Shown piece by piece: positions 33,556 through 42,200 of a DNA stretch of 64,000 nucleotides. Numbering within the stretch: the stretch's first letter is position 1; each line of letters begins with the position of its first letter. The DNA is from Kibdelosporangium banguiense (lineage in GTDB: Bacteria > Actinomycetota > Actinomycetes > Mycobacteriales > Pseudonocardiaceae), in contig NZ_JAGINW010000001.1 of the NCBI RefSeq assembly GCF_017876405.1, positions 7,701,203 through 7,765,202 of the forward strand. The letters run 5' to 3'. A program made the translations under genes and the position numbers. The notes under the pieces are model-generated. The model did not search any database. It had not been told where the DNA came from and saw only the letters and a list, made by a program, of their open reading frames with translations.

Positions 33556-35224
33556 GGCAGGAGGCTCCTTGACCTGCTTCGGGTTCGCGCGAGGCGAGCA
33601 GCGCGTGCCGGTCGACCTTTCCGTGGGAGGTCAACGGAAGGGCGTCGCGAAGGTCGATTCGCACCGGGACCATGTAGCGGGGCAACACTGTCGCCAGGTG
33701 CTCCCGCAGACTGTCCGCGGTTGTGCGGGTGTTGTCCGGCACGACAAAGGCCACCAGGGACCTGTGATCACCGTCGTCACGAACGGTCACGTAGCACTGC
33801 CGCACCGCTGGGTGGGCGTTGAGATGGTGGCTGATCTCGCCTGGTTCGATCCGGAAGCCGTTGACCTTGACCTGGTCGTCCTGCCTTCCGGTGAAGACCA
33901 CGTCGCCGCTGGGCAGGAGGTAACCGTGGTCGCCCGTGCGGTAGAGCCGTTCTCGTACACCGGCAATGTCGCGGTGTACGAAGCGTTCCCTGGTGAGATC
34001 GGGCAGTCCCAGGTACCCGGCCGCCAGGCCGTCGCCCGCCAGGCAGATCTCCCCGATCTGGCCTGGCCCGCACAGCGTCCGCGCATTGTCGGCGAGAATG
34101 TAGAGCCGAGTGTTCTGCAGCGGGCGGCCGATCGGAACTGGAATGTCGCCGCGTGGCACGTCGTCGATCGGGTAACACGTCGCCACACATGTGGACTCGG
34201 TGGGACCGTACAGGTTGAACACTCGGCCGGGCCCGTAAATGCGCAGGGCCTTGGCCATGTGCCGGCGAGACTGTGCCTCACCGCCGACGGTGATGGTCGC
34301 GACGGAATCGAAGATCTCCGGAGCCTCGTCGAGAACCAGGTTGAACAGGGCCGTGGGGATCGCCACGAGGTTGACGCGGCCCGCCCGGATCACCTCGTTC
34401 AATCGGGAGAGACGGATCGGCTCGGCGGGATACATCACCAATGTCCCGCCGCTGAGCAGCGCACCCCAGATCTCCGAGGCCGCCATGTCGAAGGTGAGCG
34501 CCCCCAACTGGAGGATCCGGCTGTGCTCGTCCACCGGCCCGAAAGCGGTGAAATGCACTGTCCGGTTGATGCCTCGGTGAAGGATCGGCACACCCTTGGG
34601 GCGTCCGGTCGACCCCGAGGTGTAATAGACACAGGCAATACTTTCCGCGGACGCGGCGCACGGCGGGTTCGAGTCACACCCGGTCAGGGCCCGCGCATCA
34701 AGGAGAAAAACGCGGTTTTCGAAACCGGCTGCCCTTTCCATTGGCTTGTCGCTGATCAGCCATTCGCAGCCGGAATTCGTGACGACGTGATGGAAACGTT
34801 CGTCCGGCCAGTGCGGGTCCAGCGGAACGAAACTCGCCCCGCACTTGAGGATTCCCAGCAGCGCCACCAACATGTCCGGTGAGCGGGGTACGCACACGCC
34901 GACGATCGTGCCCGGCTCGGCGCCTGCGTTACGAAGATCCCTGGCCAGGCCGTTGGCCAGCCGGTTCAGCTCACGGTAGCCGACTTCGCGATCGCCTTGG
35001 ACGGCCGCGATCGCGTCCGGCCGGTTCTCGGCCCAGTACTCGAACTGTTCCTGCATGCTGCTGTCGCGCGGATAGGTCGTTGTCGTCCGGTTGATCTCCC
35101 GGTGAATTGCCAATGCCGGATTCGGGCAGAACACGGCAGGCGGTGCCAATTTTTGATCAAGAATTGGATGATCTGCCGCCTGTCGTGTGCGCTGCGCCAC
35201 CGGCGAGCGTATTTCACGAAGCAT
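33548..35224 (-). CDS. Stand-alone NRPS adenylation enzyme
   Basis: An acyl-AMP ligase of the NRPS adenylation type without carrier domain: A3 core YYTSGSTGRPKGV, A5 FNLYGPTEST, A7 LYRTGDHGYLL, A8 DDQVKVNGFRIEPGEI and A10 LTSHGKVDRHALL. The binding pocket has Asp at the first position (FDMAASEIWG), so it most likely selects an alpha-amino acid rather than an aryl acid; the rest of the code did not match any I know. It should load the first carrier domain of the next NRPS in trans. The start is unclear: ATG 35224 is listed, TTG 35245 is possible. The N-terminal segment has the linker TYPRDSS usual before A domains. Confidence 0.85.
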   Translation of the reverse strand: MLREIRSPVAQRTRQAADHPILDQKLAPPAVFCPNPALAIHREINRTTTTYPRDSSMQEQFEYWAENRPDAIAAVQGDREVGYRELNRLANGLARDLRNAGAEPGTIVGVCVPRSPDMLVALLGILKCGASFVPLDPHWPDERFHHVVTNSGCEWLISDKPMERAAGFENRVFLLDARALTGCDSNPPCAASAESIACVYYTSGSTGRPKGVPILHRGINRTVHFTAFGPVDEHSRILQLGALTFDMAASEIWGALLSGGTLVMYPAEPIRLSRLNEVIRAGRVNLVAIPTALFNLVLDEAPEIFDSVATITVGGEAQSRRHMAKALRIYGPGRVFNLYGPTESTCVATCYPIDDVPRGDIPVPIGRPLQNTRLYILADNARTLCGPGQIGEICLAGDGLAAGYLGLPDLTRERFVHRDIAGVRERLYRTGDHGYLLPSGDVVFTGRQDDQVKVNGFRIEPGEISHHLNAHPAVRQCYVTVRDDGDHRSLVAFVVPDNTRTTADSLREHLATVLPRYMVPVRIDLRDALPLTSHGKVDRHALLASREPEAGQGASCHA

Positions 35225-35324
35225 GCCGAAATCGTAACCGCGCAACCATGTTGAAATATCAACTCAACGGAACAGGTGGCGAACTCTGCCCGGAGTTGCC
35301 TCTTTTCCGGTGATTGATCGGGCA
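35225..35324 (-). promoter_or_regulatory. Putative promoter region of the NRPS operon
   Basis: The 100 bp upstream of the stand-alone A gene include an AT-rich island with GTTGA (35250-35254) and TCAAC (35259-35263) as an inverted repeat. No SARP-type heptamer array like that at 21251 is visible. No firm -35/-10 could be chosen. Confidence 0.3.
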
Positions 35325-35831
35325 TCATGCCCGGTACGGGGCCGACTCGAGCAGGTGGATCAGCTGCCAGCGGGCTTCTTCCCAGCGGGCGCGGGTGGCC
35401 TGGGCCTGACCTTCCATAGTGGACTGATCGTGCGGGAGGGTGACCACTCGCTGGCCTTCGTGGGCGACCGTCCGGACGTCGATCCGGTCGAACTGGCCGT
35501 GCACGATTCCCTCGCGCATCATCTCCTGCTGCCAGCAGGCGGAGACGGCGATCACGGAGATCCAGGTGATCTGTTCGGCCACGCGGCTGCCGTTGACCTT
35601 GACGGTGAAGTAGCCGCGGCGGGCGTCGGCCAGCGCGGCCATGGTGCCCTCGCCGGAGAAGAGCGACTCGGCGATCTGGAGGTATGCCAGGGCGGAGCCC
35701 AGCTCGGCGGGGCTCAGCATCGAACGGCACTCGTGCATGGCGTGCCTGGCGTAGGCGAGGCACAGCAGTTTGCCGTGCACTTCGTCGACTGAGTACAGCT
35801 GCTGGGTCAGGACCCGAGGAATGTCGATCAT
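35325..35831 (-). CDS. Unrecognised cytoplasmic protein
   Basis: A 168-residue protein beginning MIDIPRVLTQQLYSVDEVHG. It has no signal peptide or membrane segment. Cys residues occur in LLCLAYARHAMHECRSML, and a charged helical C-terminus ends ARWEEARWQLIHLLESA. The ribosome site lies in the right arm of a strong hairpin (35839-35875), so translation could depend on unfolding. It sits between the secreted copper/PQQ group and the NRPS operon on the same strand; I cannot say which it serves. Confidence 0.6.
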   Translation of the reverse strand: MIDIPRVLTQQLYSVDEVHGKLLCLAYARHAMHECRSMLSPAELGSALAYLQIAESLFSGEGTMAALADARRGYFTVKVNGSRVAEQITWISVIAVSACWQQEMMREGIVHGQFDRIDVRTVAHEGQRVVTLPHDQSTMEGQAQATRARWEEARWQLIHLLESAPYRA

Positions 35832-35838
35832 GGTGTCT

Positions 35839-35875
35839 CTTCCCGGGCTCGTGGGCAGTTCACGAGCCCGGGAAG
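35839..35875 (-). terminator. Terminator-like hairpin overlapping a ribosome site
   Basis: A perfect 15-bp stem (35839-35853 with 35861-35875) on a 7-nt loop, between the beta-helix protein and the 168-residue gene. On the minus strand it follows the former's stop by 7 nt and includes the purine-rich GGGAAG ahead of the latter's ATG. Confidence 0.7.
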
Positions 35876-35882
35876 ATATCAC

Positions 35883-36854
35883 TTACAGCCGCGCCTTGCC
35901 GGAAACCGCGGCCTCACCGGTCGCGGCTGCCAGACGCGCCTGCGAGCGCTGCAGGCCGGTACCACGCGTGCCCGCGGCGGCTGCGGCGCGAGCCGCTGCC
36001 GGGGTGCTGTGGTCACCGACGATGCCGCCACGGATCCTGTTGTTCGTGGCGACCTCCGAGGCCGGGTTGTTCGCCGTGAGCTCGAGCTTGCCGTTGACGA
36101 TGTTGTCGTCCAGCGACGAACGGCCCGTGGTGTTGGAGATGACGACGTCGCGGGCGAAGTAGCCGCCGGACGCGCAGCTGTCCAGGCCGCCGTTCGGGCC
36201 GAGCTGGACACCGCCCTGGTTGCCCGCGAACGTGGCCTTGCCCTGCACCGCGCTGCCGCAGACGACGCTGCCGGTGGCGTTGTTCAGCACCGACACCGTC
36301 CCGTCCACAAAGGAGCCGTGCAGGTCGGTGTAGTCCGCGGCGCTCGTGCTGATGTTGCCGGTGACCTCCGTGTCGGCGACGTGCACCTCGCCCACGCCGG
36401 CCTGGATGTTGCCGTCGACCTTCGAGCCCTGCTCGACGAACAGGAAGCCCGCGATGGTGGCCGAGCCCTTCGGTGCCACGACGACCCGGCCGGTGTCGGT
36501 GTTGCGCATGTAGATGCCGAAGCCGCCGGCCGCCAGGTTCACCTCGCCGTCGATGCGGGTGTCGGTGGTGTCCAGGTACCCGTCGGAGGCCACGCGGACC
36601 TCGCCGTTGATGGTGCCGCCCTTGACGATCAGGTTGGCCCCGGCCGCGACCCGGACATTGCCGGTGATCGTGGTGCGGTCCAGCGAGCAGGACTCGCCGG
36701 CGGGCACGTACAGGTCACTCGGCACGGTCACCGGCCCACCGCTGCCGATGCAGTACATGACCAGATCCGCGTTGGCGTTCTGCGCGGTGAACATCACGGA
36801 CGCGGTGACGATTGCGCTCAGCGTCGCGAGCGCGGATGCGGTCCGTCTAGCCAT
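35883..36854 (-). CDS. Secreted beta-helix-like repeat protein
   Basis: A 323-residue protein with a signal peptide (about 1-29, ending QNANA). The body consists of short repeats with alternating hydrophobic residues: TITGNVRVAAGANLIVKGG, TINGEVRVASDGYLDTTDT, RIDGEVNLAAGG, KVDGNIQAGVGEVHVADT. This spacing fits a bactofilin- or pectate-lyase-like solenoid. Paired Cys occur at CIGSG/ESCSL and VVCGS/DSCAS. The C-terminus is Ala-rich. The gene starts 29 nt after the cupredoxin gene with GGGAG as ribosome site, so it is the last member of the secreted group; a scaffold or surface role is inferred. Confidence 0.75.
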   Translation of the reverse strand: MARRTASALATLSAIVTASVMFTAQNANADLVMYCIGSGGPVTVPSDLYVPAGESCSLDRTTITGNVRVAAGANLIVKGGTINGEVRVASDGYLDTTDTRIDGEVNLAAGGFGIYMRNTDTGRVVVAPKGSATIAGFLFVEQGSKVDGNIQAGVGEVHVADTEVTGNISTSAADYTDLHGSFVDGTVSVLNNATGSVVCGSAVQGKATFAGNQGGVQLGPNGGLDSCASGGYFARDVVISNTTGRSSLDDNIVNGKLELTANNPASEVATNNRIRGGIVGDHSTPAAARAAAAAGTRGTGLQRSQARLAAATGEAAVSGKARL

Positions 36855-36883
36855 CTTTGTTCTCCCTGCTGCGTTGAAAGGAA

Positions 36884-39163
36884 CTAGTTGCCGATGTCGG
36901 ATCGCGCTGCCGCGCGCACTACGGTGCTCTGCTCCCGGAGGGTCAGCACACCCCTGGCCACCAAGGCGTCGGTGACGAGCTCGACGTGCCGGACGAACGC
37001 CCCGTGGCTCGGGTATTCGCCGTTCTGATCGATCAGGTCGCTGACGGTGCAGCCGTTCCCGGTGTCCTTGTTGGCCACGCGGGTGTCGTCCCGGCCGATG
37101 ATCACCGTCGCGCGGTTGTCACCTTCCGGGCACGCGTCCGAGCCCTGCTCGACCACGGTGAAGGACACCGACTTCTCCGCCGCGGCGTTCCCGGCGTTGT
37201 CGGTGGCCCGGTACTTCAGGGTGTGCGCACCGAGCGCACTGACCTGGACTGATGCCGTGTACGCCGTCCAGGCACCGTTGTCCAGGGCGTATTCGACGGT
37301 CTTCACGCCGGACTGGCTGTCGGTCGCGATGATCGTCACAGTGGCGGAACCGAGGTAGTTGCCCTGCGGGTCCTTCGCGCCGGTCACCGTCGCGGAGGTG
37401 TTCGGTGCCGTGGTGTCCGGCGGCGCGGTCACGGTGAAGCTGACCATGCCTTCGGGGGACACGTTGTTGGCGTTGTCGGTGGCGCGGTAGTGGAGCATGT
37501 GTGAACCGGCGGTGGTCACGTCGACCGGTGCCGTGTATGCCGTCCAGGCTCCGCTGTCGAGTTTGTATTCGATGGACTTCACGCCAGAACCCGCGTCGGT
37601 CGCCGTCACAGTGACGGTCGCCTTGGCAGTGTTGTTCCCAGCGACTGAAGCATTCGCAGTCGGGGGAGTCGTGTCGGGAGGTCCGGTCACCGTGAAGTTG
37701 ACAGTGCCTTCGGGTGAGACGTTGTTGGCGTTGTCGGTGGCGCGGAAGGCAAGCGTGTGTGCGCCGGCCGCGGTTACCTCAACCGGTGCCGTGTAGGCGG
37801 TCCATGCTCCACTGTCCAACTTGTACTCGATGGACTTTACGCCGGTGCCGCTGTCGGACGCGGTGACGGTGACTGTTGCTTTGGTGGTGTTGTTGCCTGC
37901 CACCGAAGCGTTGACCGTCGGGGGAGTCGTGTCGGGAGGCCCGGTCACGGTGAAGCTGACCATGCCTTCAGGCGAGACGTTGTTGGCGTTGTCGGTCGCG
38001 CGGTAGTGGAGCATGTGTGAACCGGCGGTGGTCACGTCGACCGGTGCCGTGTATGCCGTCCAGGCTCCACTGTCGAGCTTGTATTCGATCGATTTCACGC
38101 CGGTGCCGCTGTCGGAAGCAGTGACAGTGACCGTGGCTTTCGTCGTGTTGTTGCCTACGACGGAAGCGTTGACTGTGGGCGGAGTGGTATCGCCTGCCAC
38201 GACCGTGAAGCTGGCCATGCCTTCGGGGGACACGTTGTTGGCGTTGTCCGTGGCCCGATAGTGCAGCATGTGTGAGCCGGGCGTGGTGACGTCGACTGGT
38301 GCTGTGTAAGCAGTCCAGGCCCCGCTGTCGAGTTTGTACTCGACGGACTTCACGCCGGAATCCGCGTCGGTCGCCGTCACTGTGACGGTGGCCTTCGCGG
38401 TGTTGTCGCCTGCCACTGTGGCGTTCACTGTCGGCGGGGTCGTGTCCCGGGGTGGTTCGACCACTCTGAATTGCTTCGAGCTGACCGGAGAGACGTTGCC
38501 CGCCTTGTCGGTCGCCCGGTACTGCACGGAGTGGTCACCGATTCCCGTGACTTGTACCGGTGCCGTATATCGTTGGTACGAGGTGTCGTCGACCTGGTAC
38601 TCGATGAAGTCCACACCGGACTGCGCGTCCGAGGCCGTCACGTTGACAGTCGCGCTGCCGACGTAGTTGCCGTTCGTGTCCTTGGTTCCGGTCACGGTGG
38701 CGTCCACTGTCGGTGGCGTGGTGTCCGGCCCGGCCGGTAGGACGGTGAGCTCGCCGACCATCGTGAAGTGGCCGGGAATCACGCAGTGGTAACGGTACTT
38801 GCCCGGCGTCAGCACGACGTCGACCTGGTGCTTGCCGTTGTTCGGGTCGTACGGGTAGGCCAGGATGTCGACGTTCACATCGTGGTTGTACCCGGGTGTG
38901 TCGGTGTCGAAGGTCAGCGTGTGCGACATGTTGGTGGTGTTGCCGGTCGCCTCGCTGTTCTCGAAAACGATCGTGGCCGCCCCGGCCACCGCCGTGGTGG
39001 GGACGGACTTGTAGCTGGTCATGCTCTTGTCGGCGGTCCAGGTCAGGACCTGCGCTGCGGCCGCCGGCCGGACCGGCGCGGGAACCGCGGAGGCCGGCAT
39101 GACGGCCGCCAGCGATGTCACCATCAGCGCACCGGCCACGCCCACGACTAGACGTCGAAACAT
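36884..39163 (-). CDS. Secreted blue-copper protein with six Ig-like repeats
   Basis: The 759-residue protein has a signal peptide (1-26) and a plastocyanin-like domain (about 38-145) with the type 1 copper ligands His81 (MSHTLTFD), Cys127, His132 and Met135 (YHCVIPGHFTMVGEL). Residues 147-675 form six Ig-like/OmpL47-type repeats starting DTTPPTV and ending in FTV; the central ones are nearly identical. The last 84 residues form a domain shared with the neighbouring 1324-residue protein (GCTVSDLID, HGAFVRHV, GVLTLRE). The copper domain suits electron transfer, probably with the laccase and dehydrogenase encoded upstream. ATG 39163 fits the leader. Confidence 0.85.
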   Translation of the reverse strand: MFRRLVVGVAGALMVTSLAAVMPASAVPAPVRPAAAAQVLTWTADKSMTSYKSVPTTAVAGAATIVFENSEATGNTTNMSHTLTFDTDTPGYNHDVNVDILAYPYDPNNGKHQVDVVLTPGKYRYHCVIPGHFTMVGELTVLPAGPDTTPPTVDATVTGTKDTNGNYVGSATVNVTASDAQSGVDFIEYQVDDTSYQRYTAPVQVTGIGDHSVQYRATDKAGNVSPVSSKQFRVVEPPRDTTPPTVNATVAGDNTAKATVTVTATDADSGVKSVEYKLDSGAWTAYTAPVDVTTPGSHMLHYRATDNANNVSPEGMASFTVVAGDTTPPTVNASVVGNNTTKATVTVTASDSGTGVKSIEYKLDSGAWTAYTAPVDVTTAGSHMLHYRATDNANNVSPEGMVSFTVTGPPDTTPPTVNASVAGNNTTKATVTVTASDSGTGVKSIEYKLDSGAWTAYTAPVEVTAAGAHTLAFRATDNANNVSPEGTVNFTVTGPPDTTPPTANASVAGNNTAKATVTVTATDAGSGVKSIEYKLDSGAWTAYTAPVDVTTAGSHMLHYRATDNANNVSPEGMVSFTVTAPPDTTAPNTSATVTGAKDPQGNYLGSATVTIIATDSQSGVKTVEYALDNGAWTAYTASVQVSALGAHTLKYRATDNAGNAAAEKSVSFTVVEQGSDACPEGDNRATVIIGRDDTRVANKDTGNGCTVSDLIDQNGEYPSHGAFVRHVELVTDALVARGVLTLREQSTVVRAAARSDIGN
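37139..38725 (-). repeat. Six tandem coding repeats in the copper protein
   Basis: Units of about 85 codons encode DTTPPTV...VEYKLDSGAWTAYTAPV...RATDNANNVSPEG...FTV. The stretches at about 37495-37553 and 38011-38069 are identical DNA two units apart. Such repeats can shrink or expand by recombination and can be misassembled from short reads. Confidence 0.85.
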
Positions 39164-39185
39164 GCTGCACCTTCCATGAGTGCGG

Positions 39186-39224
39186 GGACCGGCCGGTGCG
39201 CGAGGGGCGCGCACCGGCCGGTCC
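39186..39224 (-). terminator. Strong internal hairpin in the secreted operon
   Basis: GGACCGGCCGGTGCGCG (39186-39202) and its perfect complement (39208-39224) form a 17-bp stem on loop AGGGG, 6 bp after the stop of the 1324-residue gene and 22 nt before the copper protein ATG. It could attenuate or protect the upstream message. Confidence 0.75.
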
Positions 39225-39230
39225 ATGCGG

Positions 39231-42200
39231 TTAGAGCGACCGCACTCGGATGTTGCGGAAATCGATCACATCGCTGTTGCCGTGGTTCTGCAGCCCGATG
39301 AAGCCGCTGAGGAACTGGCGCATGTCCGTGGGCGGGTCGCCCGCCCGGGAGGACTGCTTGCCCGGCGTGTTGTCGAACTCGTTGATCACCACGCCGTTGC
39401 GGATCATCGTGTAGTGCTGGCCGACGACCTTGATCTCGTAGTCGTTCCAGACGCCCTTGGCGGTCGGCCGGGCCTGGGCCAGGTTGTTCGGATCGAAGTT
39501 GTAGACCGATCCGGTCTTCTGTGGCTCGCCGGTCTCGCCGTCGTAGATCTGGATCTCGTGACCGCAGTAGATGGCCACCCATGCCTCGGAGGTCTGGGCA
39601 CTGCCCACGGTCCCGCAGCTGCCCGGCGGCCGTTGGGCCAGCGGGATGCGCGGATCCGGGAACCTGGTGAACAGACCGCTGTTGGCGCGGGTGTCACCCG
39701 GTGACATGTCGCGGAACTGGACCTTCACCGAGAAGTTGGCGAACTGCTTGTTCTTGTACCACAACATGCCCAGCCCGCCGGAGGAGCGCAGCGAGCCGTC
39801 CGGCTGGATGGAGAACGATCCGCTTGGCGCCTGCGTCCAGCCCTGCAACGACTGCGCCGTGCCGTCGAAGATCGACTCGTAGCCGGTGTTGGCCGCCGTG
39901 CCGACGTCCGAACCCGCGGCCGCACGCACGATCGCGCTGTTCTCCCGGCCGGTGAGCACACCGTCGCGCTGCAGCTGGTCGGCCACAGCGGTGACGTGCC
40001 GGACGAACGCACCGTGGTCGGTCCACGGGCTCTCGTCGTCGATCAGGTCGTTGACGGTGCAGCCGCCACCGATCTGCTTGTTGGCCACGCCCGAGTCGGA
40101 ATCACCCGCGAACACGGTGCCCCGGCTGTCGGCGACCGCACACCCGACGTTCACAGTGGCCGGCACGACCTCAGTCTTGCCGTCGGCGTAGGTCACGGTG
40201 AGCTTCGCGTTGTACGTACCCACGCGAGCGTAGGTGTGACGGGGGTCGGCCTCGGTGGACGAGGTGCCATCACCGAAGTCCCAGCGGTAGGACACACCAC
40301 CCGACTTCGAACCGGTGAAGCCGTACGTCAGCGGCTTGTTCTGCACCGCGACCGAAGTCGCGGCCGGCCGCGGCGTCGCCGCGCCACCTTGGTAGGTGAT
40401 CCGGATCAGCTTCTGGTTGGAGTGCAGGCTGAAGAACCCGCCGCCGTAGTCGAGCATGTAGAGCGCGCCGTCGTTGCCGAACTTGGCGTCCATCCACGAC
40501 TGCATCTGCGTGCTGCCGACGCCGTTCGGGATGATCTGGCGCAGCGACTCGACCGCCGCAGGCGGCTGGGCGGTGGGCACACCGGCCGGGTCCACCGTCA
40601 CCGCGACGCGGTTGCTGCCGTTGGACTCGTCACCGATGAACCACTTGTTGTTCCAGTACTCCGGCCAGGCCACACCGCTGCCTGTGTTCACCAGTTCGCG
40701 GTGGTAGGTCGGGCCGGTCATCACAGCCTGGCCGCCACCGGTCAGGTACGGCTGGGTGTACGTGGCCTCGGCCGCCTTGTACGACGGGATGCCACTGCCG
40801 TCCGGACGGGCCGGGAACACCGGGCCACCACCGTCGGGCGAGTACCAGATCATGTTGTTCTTCACCGGCGGCAGGTCGACCAGACCGGTGTTGCGCGGCG
40901 AGTTGTTCTTCGGCGCGTTGCAGTCGTACCAACCGGCCAGCACCGACGCGTCGGTGTTGCTGCGGTCGCGGTACGGCTGCTTGTTGCCCATGCAGTACGG
41001 CCAGCCGTGGTTGCCCGCCTCGGTGATGATCGTGGCGGTCTCGTACTTGGCCGGGCCGAGCTCGGGGCTGGGCGCCGGAGCGTCCGGGCCGACCCACGCG
41101 GCGGTCAGCCACTGGGTCACCGGGTCGATCTGCAGGCGCGAGATGTTGCGCACGCCCATCACGTAGATCTCGGCACGGGTCTTCGCGGTCCCCGGCGGGA
41201 ACAGGTTGCCCTGCGGGATGGTGTACGTGCCGTCCGTCTCCGGGTGGATACGGATGATCTTGCCGTTCAGGTCGTTGGTGTTGCCCGCGGTCCGGCGGGC
41301 GTCCTGGAACGACAAGCCCTGCCAGTCCGCGGTCCAGTTGTTGCCCGAGTAGCCCAGCGAGCCCTCGGAGGAGTTGCTGTCACCGGACCCGACGTACAGG
41401 TTGCCCTTGGCGTCGAACGTCATACCGCCACCGGCGTGGCAGCAGCTGTGCTGCTGGACTTCCCACTGCAGCAAGTCCTTGCGGGAGGCCAGGTCGATGG
41501 TCTGGGCCGTGCGGTCGTAGGTCAGCCGCGAGATGGTCCGCTTGCCGGTGCGCTTGACCCGGTCGACGGTGTCCTGCGGCATCCAGTAGACGTAGATCCA
41601 GCCGTTCTCGGTGAACTTCGGGTCCGCCACGATGCCCAGCAGGCCCTCTTCGTTCTTCACCAGTTCGCCACCGCTGCCACGGTTGCCCATGACAGGCAGC
41701 GTGGCCAACAGCTTGACCTGCTTGCTGTCGGGCTTGAACTGGTGGATCGTGCCGCAGCCCAGACCGACCTTCGGGTCGTCCCAGGACACGATCGGGCCGG
41801 ACGGGCAGGCCGCCTTGCCGACGTAGAAGATCGTGCCGTCGGGGGCGGTGGTCAGGCCGTGCGACTCACCGATCTGGTCGAGCTGACCCGGCTGGTTGGT
41901 GCCGGTCAGCCGCTCGATCTTGTAGTTCGACGCGATGGTGGCCTGGCAGTCGCCACGCACGACACCGGTCGTCCACTTCAGGGCGCCGGCCAGGTGCTTG
42001 CGGAAGGCGTCCTCGCCGTAGCTGCCCTCGGTGTGGCCCATGCCGGTGTAGAAGGAGCGGCCGCCCTCGTAGTCACGGCACCACGACACGGGGTGGAACG
42101 GGCCGTTGGCGCCGACACCCGCGTTGTAGCCCCACTCCTCGACCTGGGCGACCGTGTGCACGGTGCCGATCGGGTTCGGGCTCCAGTTGTACCAACGGTC

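Noticed and set aside
37139..38725. Regularly spaced similar DNA blocks that could suggest a CRISPR array
   Set aside because: Repeat units are about 250 bp, in frame, and encode Ig-like domains; there are no short spacers and no cas genes.
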